Assembly: GCA_002392405.1 (NCBI GenBank)
Contig: DGGY01000045.1
Span: 1 to 32,440 of the forward strand
Direction: 5' to 3'
DNA length: 32,440 bases
From: Treponema sp. UBA3862
GTDB taxonomy: Bacteria; Spirochaetota; Spirochaetia; Treponematales; Treponemataceae
This document shows positions 1 through 6,882 of this stretch, in pieces; the stretch's first letter is position 1, and each line of letters starts with the position of its first letter. The position numbers and the translations under genes are program-made. A model generated the notes under the pieces. The model worked only from the letters and a program-made list of their open reading frames with translations, ran no database searches and was not told where the DNA came from.

Positions 1-42
1 TTTGCCGTAAGGTGAACAGAATTTTGAATTGAATAAAAAAAT

Positions 43-340
43 CCGCGATCAAAAAATAATCGCACAAAACCAACAACCTGGGCGCCATGGATGGCGCCAG
101 TCAGGACAGAAAACATAGTTTTCTGTCGAGTGAAAAAATTCCGCGATTAAATAAAACTAATCGCAAAAAAAATTCAACAGGGCTCCATGGATGGCGTCAG
201 TCAGGACAGAAAACATAGTTTTCTGTCGAATAAAAAAAATCCGCGATCAAAAAAAATAATCGCACAAAACCAATAACCAGGGCGCCATGGATGGCGCCAG
301 TCAAGACAGAAAACATAGTTTTCTGTCGAGTGAAAAAATA
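43..340. repeat. Three-copy 100-bp tandem repeat of palindromic modules
   Basis: Three tandem copies begin near 43, 141 and 241; their common modules recur at an exact 100-bp period. Each copy has three inverted repeats. The first is a weak GCGAT/ATCGC pair across an A-rich loop. The second is GGCGCCATGGATGGCGCC (81-98 and 281-298; the copy at 181-198 is mutated on both arms, leaving a G-T wobble and a mismatch). The third is a perfect 10-bp stem, GACAGAAAAC and GTTTTCTGTC around an ATA loop, at 105-127, 205-227 and 305-327. No stem is followed by a T-run, so these are not ordinary terminators. The array lies just downstream of yicC. It resembles a dispersed intergenic repeat family or a structured RNA, but I cannot name a family. 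Nothing coding is supported in 1-355. Confidence 0.85.
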
Positions 341-361
341 CAAGGATGTATTTTTTCACTC
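328..361 (-). terminator. Terminator of the murC-yicC transcript
   Basis: A perfect 15-bp inverted repeat has plus-strand arms GAGTGAAAAAATACA (328-342) and its complement (347-361) around a 4-nt loop. Read on the minus strand the descending arm carries the T-run. The yicC stop codon (358-356) sits inside the ascending arm, so the stem starts at the very end of the gene. The stem is AT-rich. The last repeat unit of the upstream array runs into its left arm. Confidence 0.65.
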
Positions 362-1225
362 AATATTCTTCCCCTGCTCACGGATGTTTTCTAACGCATC
401 CTTGGCATTTATGACCATCTCTCCTACTTCCGTAAACTGATTTTTTGAACCTATTGTATTAATCTCGCGGTTTGCTTCCTGACAGATAAAATCAATTCTC
501 TTTCCGGGAACCGGATTTTCAATAAATTCCTTACGAAGGGCTGCCAGATGGCTTGAAAGCCTTACAATCTCTTCATTAATTGTATATTTTACCATCATTG
601 CGGCAACTTCGCTCATAATTCTGTTCTGGTCCGCATTTTCACCCAAAAGTTCATTAAAACGGGATGTAATCTGCTCCTTGAACTTTTCTTCAATTTTTGG
701 CTGCCAGTCTTTAAAAAATACTGCACATTTATCAAGAACATCGAGTTTTTTCAGAAGGTCTTTCTTAAGATTTTCCCCTTCCTGCTTTCTGAAATTAAGG
801 AACTGTTCAAAAACTTCATTGAAAACACCTTCAATCTTTTTCCAGTAACTTTCAGCATCATATTCATGCGTAATATTCAGGACACCGTCCTGACTTATTA
901 TTAAAGAAAGCGGAATTTTTTCTTCAGGCTTCCCCAGGGCCTCATTGATTTTTTCTATTGCCCTGTAATACATTACCGCAGCCTGAGGGTCAGGATTTAC
1001 ACTTGCAGTTGAATTTTTGTCTTTTACGCGGATAGTAAGATCCACTTTTCCACGCACGATTTTTTCTGAAACAATTTTTCTAAGTTTTGATTCAAGCGGG
1101 TTTAAAAATGAAGGCAGGTTTATACTCAAATCCAGAAAGCGGTTATTAACTGATTTTATTTCAACGCTAATCTGAGTATCTTCAACAACGGTTTCCTTAA
1201 AACCATATCCTGTCATGCTGTTCAT
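356..1225 (-). CDS. yicC: YicC-family endoribonuclease
   Basis: 289 residues, the usual size of the YicC/YloC family, whose studied members are RNA endonucleases. The N-terminus carries the family hallmark SMTGYG and the C-terminus ends with the characteristic REQ-x-x-NIE segment. Between them the conserved DFICQE and NTIGSK blocks are visible near residues 244-262. The ATG at 1225 is preceded by a G-run SD about 8 nt away (GGGGG then AAAATACA). It follows murC by 22 nt in the same direction and ends in a hairpin, so it is probably the second gene of a two-gene transcript. Pairing with murC does not by itself indicate a functional link. The cytoplasmic RNase role is inferred from the family. 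Confidence 0.92.
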   Translation of the reverse strand: MNSMTGYGFKETVVEDTQISVEIKSVNNRFLDLSINLPSFLNPLESKLRKIVSEKIVRGKVDLTIRVKDKNSTASVNPDPQAAVMYYRAIEKINEALGKPEEKIPLSLIISQDGVLNITHEYDAESYWKKIEGVFNEVFEQFLNFRKQEGENLKKDLLKKLDVLDKCAVFFKDWQPKIEEKFKEQITSRFNELLGENADQNRIMSEVAAMMVKYTINEEIVRLSSHLAALRKEFIENPVPGKRIDFICQEANREINTIGSKNQFTEVGEMVINAKDALENIREQGKNIE

Positions 1226-1247
1226 TGTATTTTCCCCCGCACAAATT

Positions 1248-2744
1248 TTATTTTTTAAACATCTGTAAGATTTTAGTTCCTACCTGCCAGTTATTTCCGG
1301 CACCCATGGTTACAAAAACATATCCGTCAGGATACTCACTTCCGCTTTTTTCATTAAGCATTTCAAAGCCTTTCTCTGCCGCTTCGTCAAACTCACCGCA
1401 GTAAGTAACATCCTTATGATATTTTGAGGCGTGTTCTGCAAGGATTTCTCCCGTAACCTTAGCCGCAGAAGCATCCTCACGTGCACTTCCGTAAATCTTA
1501 TTGATTATTACACGGTCTGCACTTTCAAAACTTGAGGCAAATTCTTCAAGAAGTGCCTGTGTTCTTGTATATGTATGGCTCATAAAATCAACAATAATTT
1601 TGTGGCCTTTATAAAATTCACGGTAACCGGCAAGTGTCGTTTTTATTGCAGTAGGATGATGACCGTAATCATCAATAAAAATTATTTCCTGCCCATGTTT
1701 ATTTACTGCCCTTCCTGTTATCTCACTGCGTCTTTTACCGCCTGAAAAATTTTCAAGTCCGTCTTTGATATTTTTAATATAATCAAAAGTGTTTTTTCCT
1801 GCAGACTTAAGAATCTGCATATTTAATGCAACAGCGGCACATGCATTTAACACATTATGTCTTCCAGGAACGCTTATAAAACATTCTCCTGCTGCTTTTA
1901 CTGTAAAATACTGCCTTCCTTTTTCAACACGTCCAAAGGTTAATTTGTAATCTCCGCCTGCGCCTTCTCCGTAAGGAATTAAAACAAGGTCAGGCCGCTT
2001 ATTTTTTGCAAGAAGAGCCGCCTCAACTGCTCCTGCTTCATCGGCACAGTAAATCAATTGTCCGCATTCGGGAAGCTTACAGATATAATCAACAAAAGCA
2101 TCACGTATGTCTTCATATTCAGGATAATAATCCTGATGGTCACTTTCTACAGAAGTCAAAATGATTTTCTGCGGGCAGAACGACATAAAATGTCTCTGGT
2201 ATTCACAGGTTTCAGCAATAAATACAGGTTTACCGAATTCCTTGCACTTTGCGATATCTTTGCTCGTAAAAGTGCAGCCGCCAAAAGAAGAAATTATGCT
2301 TCCTGCAAGTACCTGACCGCTCAGTTTTAATTCCTTAAAGATAGAACCGCAGAGTCCTGTAGTTGTTGTTTTTCCATGAACACCGCAGATTCCGCAGGAA
2401 TAGGCTGTCTGTGAAATTGCTCCGAGAGCCTGTGTATATAAAAGACAGGGGATATTTTTTTGTGAAGCCGCTATAAGGTCAGGATTTGATTCAGTGCTGT
2501 AAGCAGAAGAATAGATGACAAGTTTTATGTCATCAGTAATATTATCTTTTGAAAAAGGCAGGGCCTTAATGTTAAGATTTTCAAGTATTTCGTCTGTATA
2601 AAAGCGCTCTGAAACATCACTTCCTGTTATCAAAGCTCCTCTGGCATGCAGGATTTCAACTAGCGCTGCAACGCCGGTACCTTTAATTCCTACACAGTGA
2701 ATATGAATGCCATTTAAATCTGAAGGAAGTTTTGCATAATCCAT
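1248..2744 (-). CDS. murC: UDP-N-acetylmuramate--L-alanine ligase (MurC)
   Basis: Cytoplasmic ATP-dependent ligase that adds L-alanine to UDP-MurNAc, the first amino-acid step of peptidoglycan precursor synthesis. An N-terminal Rossmann motif (CVGIKGTGV) is followed by the ATP loop GVHGKTTTT (about residues 121-129), a central ligase domain with ESDHQDYYP, and the C-terminal MurC signature DDYGHHPTAI. I considered Mpl, but its N-terminal and HHP-region patterns fit less well. The frame stays open upstream to a TTG at 2792, but I choose the ATG at 2744: it has GGGG six bases upstream, and a promoter (2764-2792) covers the extra codons. That gives 498 residues. yicC follows after 22 nt. Confidence 0.93.
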   Translation of the reverse strand: MDYAKLPSDLNGIHIHCVGIKGTGVAALVEILHARGALITGSDVSERFYTDEILENLNIKALPFSKDNITDDIKLVIYSSAYSTESNPDLIAASQKNIPCLLYTQALGAISQTAYSCGICGVHGKTTTTGLCGSIFKELKLSGQVLAGSIISSFGGCTFTSKDIAKCKEFGKPVFIAETCEYQRHFMSFCPQKIILTSVESDHQDYYPEYEDIRDAFVDYICKLPECGQLIYCADEAGAVEAALLAKNKRPDLVLIPYGEGAGGDYKLTFGRVEKGRQYFTVKAAGECFISVPGRHNVLNACAAVALNMQILKSAGKNTFDYIKNIKDGLENFSGGKRRSEITGRAVNKHGQEIIFIDDYGHHPTAIKTTLAGYREFYKGHKIIVDFMSHTYTRTQALLEEFASSFESADRVIINKIYGSAREDASAAKVTGEILAEHASKYHKDVTYCGEFDEAAEKGFEMLNEKSGSEYPDGYVFVTMGAGNNWQVGTKILQMFKK

Positions 2745-2763
2745 AATTATCCCCATTGAATGT

Positions 2764-2792
2764 ATTTTAACCTTTTTAATGGTTATATTCAA
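2764..2792 (-). promoter_or_regulatory. Sigma-70-type promoter of murC-yicC
   Basis: On the minus strand TTGAAT (2792-2787) and TAAAAT (2769-2764) are separated by exactly 17 bp. Transcription would begin near 2757, giving a short leader of about a dozen bases that carries the GGGG SD. The promoter lies between the flagellar-operon terminator and the MurC ATG, which supports separate transcription of the two groups and the shorter MurC start. Confidence 0.7.
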
Positions 2793-2809
2793 CGACAGGG
2801 AAATGAATT

Positions 2810-2832
2810 AAAAAACTGCGCCGGATGCGCAG
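2810..2832 (-). terminator. Intrinsic terminator of the flgF-flgG-flgJ operon
   Basis: On the minus strand CTGCGC, a 5-nt loop and GCGCAG are followed directly by six T residues. It lies about 80 nt past the flgJ stop and just before the murC promoter, so it closes the flagellar transcript. Confidence 0.8.
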
Positions 2833-2840
2833 GGCACAAG

Positions 2841-2864
2841 TTACCGGCTTAAAAAAGCCGGTAA
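2841..2864 (-). other. Hairpin in the flgJ 3' untranslated region
   Basis: Perfect 8-bp inverted repeat TTACCGGC/GCCGGTAA around an 8-nt AT-rich loop, between the flgJ stop and the true terminator. No T-run follows, so it is not itself a terminator. It could stabilise the 3' end of the mRNA, which is inference only. Confidence 0.45.
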
Positions 2865-2910
2865 TGAGGGTTACCGAACCCGGAGCAGCCGGAATAACGC
2901 CCTTAAAAAA

Positions 2911-3441
2911 CTAGGCTTCTACATTAACGCCGTAATTTGTAAGCTGGAGGTACATCTGGTCAGCAAGTCCAAAACCTGCATTTTTTGTCATGGCTGTAGA
3001 ATATTCATCAAAAAGCATGTCTTCATACATTTTTGTTGCAAAATTATTCTCACCGTCTGCCTTAAGGACTGTTTTTCTCATCTGGCTGACCATCATTTTT
3101 ACAAAATAACTTTCGATTTCAAGTGATTTTTCGTAGAGTTTAGAAGTGCGGTCAATTGTTCCCTGCTTTACATTTGGATTTGCCTGATTTGCTGCGGCTC
3201 CAAGAGGGGTACTTTTTTTATCATTAATTGACCTGAAAGTTCCTGCAAAACCGCTGCCATAATCTCCGTTAAGGCGGCCTTCAGGTAAAACCTGGTCAGA
3301 AGCGATATTTGAACCTATAGATGAAGCTTCACCGTAAACTGAACGGATTAATTCTTCAAATTTTCCTTTTTCTGAAGAAATACGGGCACTTGTCATTGCC
3401 CCCTGTCCATTTGTAATTGAGCTTATTCCACCTACAGTCAT
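2911..3441 (-). CDS. flgJ: Rod-binding protein, FlgJ N-terminal domain type
   Basis: 176 residues, third gene of the flgF-flgG-flgJ operon. The C-terminal half has the rod-binding pattern of FlgJ: a helix with YFVKMMVSQMRKTV, then a stretch with MYEDMLFDEYSTAM and a final GFGLADQMYLQL. There is no peptidoglycan-hydrolase domain such as the one fused to enterobacterial FlgJ, so any cell-wall opening for the rod must come from another protein. The first ~90 residues are Gly/Ser-rich and probably flexible. The ATG at 3441 has an AAGGAAG SD about 5 nt away and lies 16 nt after the flgG stop. The role as rod-assembly scaffold in the periplasm is inferred from family and context. Confidence 0.8.
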   Translation of the reverse strand: MTVGGISSITNGQGAMTSARISSEKGKFEELIRSVYGEASSIGSNIASDQVLPEGRLNGDYGSGFAGTFRSINDKKSTPLGAAANQANPNVKQGTIDRTSKLYEKSLEIESYFVKMMVSQMRKTVLKADGENNFATKMYEDMLFDEYSTAMTKNAGFGLADQMYLQLTNYGVNVEA

Positions 3442-3457
3442 TTACGCTTCCTTATAA

Positions 3458-4252
3458 TTATCTCTTAAGATTTACTGCTGTACTGAGCATTGAATCTGTT
3501 GTCTGAATTGCCTTTGAGTTAAACTCGTAAGCTCTCTGTGCAACAATCATCTGAACCATTTCATTTACTACTGAAACGTTAGACATTTCGACAAACTTAT
3601 GCTTTGTAACGCCAAAACCTTCAAAACCAGGACGTCCTGCAATCGGCTGACCTGATGCATTTGTAACCTTGTAAAGATTGTCACCTGCCCCTTCAAGCCC
3701 CGCATTGTTCGGGAAGCGGTAAAGTTCAAGCTGTGCTACATCAATCGGATCATCCTGACCGAAAATTTTTACTGTAACACGGCCGTCATCTGCCACTGTA
3801 AGAGTGTGAATATCATAGCCTTCAGGGAGGATTACTTCAGGCATTACGCGCAGCCCGTTTGAATTAACAAGCTGACCGTTCATGTCAACTTTAAAAGAAC
3901 CGTCCCGGGTATATGCATAGCTTCCGTCATACTGCTGAACACGGAAAAATCCATCGCCTACTACTGCAATGTCAGTATCTACGCCTGTATTCTGCAGAGA
4001 TCCCTGTGTAAAAATTCTCTGAGTTGCGGCAACTTTAACACCGGCTCCCTGCTGGATTCCTACCGGAGTTACTGTATCTTCTGTTGCAGGAGTTCCTGCA
4101 AGCTTAACGTTCTGATACATAAGGTCTTCAAATTCAACACGCTGCTGCTTAAAGCCTGTAGTATTAACATTTGAAAGGTTATTTGAAATAGCATCCAGGT
4201 TTGACTGCTGTCCGTTCATACCTGTTGCGGCTGTCCATAAACTTCTTACCAT
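3458..4252 (-). CDS. flgG: Flagellar distal rod protein FlgG
   Basis: 264 residues, matching the usual FlgG length. The N-terminal rod/hook motif is clear (SLWTAATGM, then LDAISNNLSNVNTTGFK), with the central DTDIAVVGDGFFRV block and the C-terminal coiled segment SNVSVVNEMVQMIVAQRAYE. These are the parts of rod, hook and hook-associated proteins that pack into the axial structure. It builds the distal rod of the periplasmic flagellum and is exported by the flagellar type III system without a cleaved signal. The ATG has AAGGAGA 8 nt upstream. It sits 23 nt after flgF and 16 nt before flgJ, clearly one operon. Confidence 0.95.
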   Translation of the reverse strand: MVRSLWTAATGMNGQQSNLDAISNNLSNVNTTGFKQQRVEFEDLMYQNVKLAGTPATEDTVTPVGIQQGAGVKVAATQRIFTQGSLQNTGVDTDIAVVGDGFFRVQQYDGSYAYTRDGSFKVDMNGQLVNSNGLRVMPEVILPEGYDIHTLTVADDGRVTVKIFGQDDPIDVAQLELYRFPNNAGLEGAGDNLYKVTNASGQPIAGRPGFEGFGVTKHKFVEMSNVSVVNEMVQMIVAQRAYEFNSKAIQTTDSMLSTAVNLKR

Positions 4253-4275
4253 TTTTTATTTCTCCTTACAAATTA

Positions 4276-5070
4276 CTAGCGGACTGAAGCAACCTTAGTC
4301 CAGAGAGTTGACATCATTGAGTCCTGGCTCTGAATTGTTTTCTGGTTTGCTTCATAAGCGCGGTTAACTTCTATCATTCTGACCATTTCATTAACAACAT
4401 TAACGTTGCTTGTTTCCATATAGCCCTGGAGCATCTTAGGACGCTCCTTCCCTTCAGCAATAAATGCATCGCCTGAGATTTCATTTGAAGACCAGAGGCT
4501 GTTACCCATTTTTTTGAGGTAACGGTCATTTTCAAAACGGACAACACGTACACGGTCAATAAATTCACCTTCTTTTGAGTAAATCATGCCGTCTTCGTTA
4601 ATCATAAATTTATCATCTTCAACATGAATGTACCCGTTTTCTCCGAGAAGAGGATATCCGTCTTTTGTCTCAAGAATACCTTCTTTCCCTAAAAGAAAGT
4701 TTCCGTTTCTTGTGTAGCGTTCTCCAAGAGGAGTTTCAACGGCAAAAAAGCCCTCACCGCCTAATGCAAGGTCTGTAGCAGAACTTGTTGCACGGAAAGA
4801 GCCCTGTTCAAATTCAGTAAAATTTTCGTTTGTTTCAACTCCAAGACCAAGTTTACCGATTACAGGAGCGGCATCTGCTGAGCCCATTGAAGTTTTATAT
4901 ACTCCGTCAGCTTCAGTTCTTCTTAAAAGCAGTTCTGAAAAACTCTTGCTGACTGAAACATCTCTTTTAAAACCTGCAGTATCAACATTTGCAAGGTTGT
5001 TTGAAATAGCATCCAGCCTGTTCTGCTGAGCATTCATTCCGCTGGCGCCGATGTACCATCCTCTGATCAA
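4276..5070 (-). CDS. flgF: Flagellar proximal rod protein FlgF
   Basis: 264 residues, a paralogue of the adjacent FlgG with the same ends: GWYIGASGM and LDAISNNLANVDTAGFK at the N-terminus, SNVNVVNEMVRMIEVNRAYE at the C-terminus, and ATDLALGGEGFFAV in the middle. The middle differs from FlgG and lacks its TLTVADDG block, fitting the FlgF/FlhO assignment. The start is a TTG at 5070, supported by GGAG seven bases upstream and by the conserved N-terminal rod motif starting at once. It is first in the operon, behind a candidate sigma-28 promoter at 5174-5200. The flgF/flgG order is the usual one; the FlgF name rests on position as well as sequence. Confidence 0.9.
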   Translation of the reverse strand: MIRGWYIGASGMNAQQNRLDAISNNLANVDTAGFKRDVSVSKSFSELLLRRTEADGVYKTSMGSADAAPVIGKLGLGVETNENFTEFEQGSFRATSSATDLALGGEGFFAVETPLGERYTRNGNFLLGKEGILETKDGYPLLGENGYIHVEDDKFMINEDGMIYSKEGEFIDRVRVVRFENDRYLKKMGNSLWSSNEISGDAFIAEGKERPKMLQGYMETSNVNVVNEMVRMIEVNRAYEANQKTIQSQDSMMSTLWTKVASVR

Positions 5071-5173
5071 TTTTTTTCTCCATGTGTTTTTTGATTTAAG
5101 GAATTTTAATAAAGAAAACCATTAAAACGCTTTCCGGCATTTTAAAAGTCCCTAAAAAAATCCCTTACTTAAA

Positions 5174-5200
5174 ATATCGGTTTATAAAATATTGAGTTTA
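5174..5200 (-). promoter_or_regulatory. Candidate sigma-28 (FliA) promoter of flgF-flgG-flgJ
   Basis: On the minus strand TAAACTCA (5200-5193), an 11-bp gap, and ACCGATAT (5181-5174) match the enterobacterial sigma-28 pattern TAAAGTTT-N11-GCCGATAA in the TAAA box, the exact spacing and the CCGATA core. The predicted start near 5167 leaves a leader of about 95 nt before the TTG of flgF. I see no equally good sigma-70 pair for the operon. Treponemes encode FliA, so the assignment is plausible, but it is by pattern only. Confidence 0.55.
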
Positions 5201-5236
5201 GCGAATTCCGAGCACTGAAAAAGCAATATTTTATAA
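5182..5236. repeat. 13-bp perfect inverted repeat upstream of flgF
   Basis: Arms TTATAAAATATTG (5182-5194) and CAATATTTTATAA (5224-5236) are perfect complements separated by 29 bp. The left arm lies inside the candidate sigma-28 promoter, covering its spacer and touching the -35 box. It could be a regulator-binding site or DNA-looping element. The rest of 5071-5378, the gap between flgF and the divergent EAL gene, holds only the two promoters and leaders. Confidence 0.5.
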
Positions 5237-5299
5237 CAGTAAATTAACGGAATAAAAAAAAAGATTAACAGTATTTTTTACTTTTTCTACAAATAAATG

Positions 5300-5308
5300 T
5301 GTTATAAT
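5300..5308 (+). promoter_or_regulatory. Extended -10 promoter of the EAL-domain gene
   Basis: TGT followed by a perfect TATAAT (5303-5308) is an extended -10 element. There is no strong -35 at 17 bp, which extended -10 promoters tolerate. Transcription would start near 5315, leaving a leader of about 64 nt with a GGAGAGG at 5341-5347 that lies too far upstream to serve the GTG start. Confidence 0.6.
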
Positions 5309-5378
5309 GAGTTAACTTAAAATAAATAAAAGATTTTGCTGGAGAGGTCAAAATTTTTTACTGCACCGGATTCTAGAA

Positions 5379-6776
5379 GTGATACTTATTTCGGCATTAA
5401 TTTTTATACTTGCTGTACTGGCAGTTCTTCTTGTTATTTCAAGAAAACGCCTTAAAGATTATATTTTAAAGGACGAACTTACAGGTCTTTCTACAACAAA
5501 AAAATTTATTGAAGACGTAAGAAAAATCCTTGATAAATCGTCTCCAGGCGAATACTCCATTGTTTCATTAGATATTAATTCCTACAGATACATTACAGAA
5601 GCCTTCGGACAGGAAAAAGGCAATACCATTATCCGTGAATTAGGAAAGCACTTTAAGAAAACAGCCCCTGAAGGAACCCTGCTCTGCCGTAATTACAACG
5701 ATAACTTCTCATTTTTTATGCACGCTACAATTCTGCCTGTCCTTGAAGATATGGTTGTAAATATGACTACAATTCCGGAAAACATAAAAAAAATGCTTCC
5801 GGACCATTTCAAACTTGAATTTTCAATCGGCGTATACGAAATAAAAGACCACAGTGAAGAAATTCCTTTGATGATGGATAAAGCAGAAACTGCCCGCAAA
5901 GCAGGAAGAAGCAGTTTAAATCCAAAAAGAATCTGTGTTTTCACTTCACAGATGGCAAATTCCACACAGCACGAAAAAGACATTATTTTTGACATGGAAA
6001 GAGCTTTCCAGGAAAAAGAATTCATTGTTTACTATCAGCCGAAATTTCATTTCGATACGGGCAAAATCATCGGTGCAGAAGCCCTGGTACGCTGGAACCA
6101 TAAGAAAAAAGGACTTTTAACCCCTTCTTACTTTGTTCCGCTTTTTGAAAAAAACGGTTTCATTGAAAAAATCGATTTACTTGTTTTTGAGGATGTATGT
6201 CAGTTTCTTGACCGCTGGAATAAAAGCCAGAAAGACAAAAAAGAAAAACAGGCAATTACCATCAGCTGCAACCTTTCGAGAGTACAGCTCTATAATCCGG
6301 ATGTTGCCAAAATATACAAAGAAATTGCATCAAAATACGAAATTGCACCTTCAAAAATTGAAATCGAGCTTACAGAAAGCCTCATGATGGACAACAAGGA
6401 CAGGCTTCTTAAGGCAATGCATGAAATAAAAAATGCAGGTTTTTCAATTTCAGTGGATGATTTCGGCTCAGGCTTTTCTTCATTAAGTCTTTTAAAAGAT
6501 ATTCCTGCAAACGTAATCAAACTGGATAAAGAATTCCTTAATACACAGGATACAGAAAAAGAACATATCATCATAAACTCTGTCATCAATATGGCAAAAA
6601 ACCTTGAAATGACGACCGTTGCAGAAGGTGTTGAAGATAAAAGCCAGTCAGAACTTCTTAAAAAAATGGGCTGCGACATTGTTCAGGGATTCTTCTATGC
6701 AAAACCGATGCCGTCTGATGAATTTGACAGTCTTTTACGAAACAGCACAGTACACCCTGAAAAAACTGCTGAATAA
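5379..6776 (+). CDS. Membrane-anchored EAL c-di-GMP phosphodiesterase with degenerate GGDEF domain
   Basis: 465 residues. One N-terminal membrane helix (residues 2-20) leads into a GGDEF-type domain (about 30-190) whose active site reads YNDNF (106-110) in place of GGDEF, so cyclase activity is unlikely. The EAL domain (about 200-450) keeps the residues used for metal binding and hydrolysis: E234 of EAL, N298, E330 and E333 of ELTE, D360-D361, K381, E416 and E419 of AEGVE, Q436. It should hydrolyse c-di-GMP, with the dead GGDEF part perhaps acting as a regulatory or GTP-binding module. The start is a GTG with only a weak GGA eight bases upstream; the immediate hydrophobic helix supports it. 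It has its own promoter and lies alone between flgF (divergent) and glgC. The effect of c-di-GMP on motility is inference. Confidence 0.9.
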   Translation: MILISALIFILAVLAVLLVISRKRLKDYILKDELTGLSTTKKFIEDVRKILDKSSPGEYSIVSLDINSYRYITEAFGQEKGNTIIRELGKHFKKTAPEGTLLCRNYNDNFSFFMHATILPVLEDMVVNMTTIPENIKKMLPDHFKLEFSIGVYEIKDHSEEIPLMMDKAETARKAGRSSLNPKRICVFTSQMANSTQHEKDIIFDMERAFQEKEFIVYYQPKFHFDTGKIIGAEALVRWNHKKKGLLTPSYFVPLFEKNGFIEKIDLLVFEDVCQFLDRWNKSQKDKKEKQAITISCNLSRVQLYNPDVAKIYKEIASKYEIAPSKIEIELTESLMMDNKDRLLKAMHEIKNAGFSISVDDFGSGFSSLSLLKDIPANVIKLDKEFLNTQDTEKEHIIINSVINMAKNLEMTTVAEGVEDKSQSELLKKMGCDIVQGFFYAKPMPSDEFDSLLRNSTVHPEKTAE

Positions 6777-6809
6777 GACAAGAGCCGCACTTAAGTTTTG
6801 AGATTTTAT

Positions 6810-6838
6810 TTGAAAACTGTGTAATTCAGACTTATAAT
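6810..6838 (+). promoter_or_regulatory. Sigma-70-type promoter of glgC
   Basis: TTGAAA (6810-6815), a 17-bp spacer, and a perfect TATAAT (6833-6838). The predicted start near 6845 leaves a leader of about 38 nt containing the GGAG SD of glgC. No clear terminator separates it from the EAL gene upstream. Confidence 0.75.
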
Positions 6839-6882
6839 TTAAAAAGCACACATACAAAATAATTGAAGCAGGAGTTTATTTT

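Noticed and set aside
87..224. Short reading frame from the ATG inside the repeat unit (MDGASQDRKHSF...)
   Set aside because: It has no SD, is built entirely from the palindromic repeat and ends in the next unit; the pattern is explained by the repeat structure.
43..340. CRISPR array
   Set aside because: Three 100-bp direct copies with no unique spacers and no cas genes.
5309..5378. c-di-GMP riboswitch before the EAL gene
   Set aside because: The leader is only about 64 nt and shows none of the GEMM core or tetraloop-receptor features.
5693..6025. Minus-strand frame inside the EAL gene, and similar frames opposite or within other genes (for example 2058-2330, 10348-10728, 15107-15457, 25242-25541)
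   Set aside because: They lie wholly inside well-supported genes, lack SD sites and have no recognisable domains.
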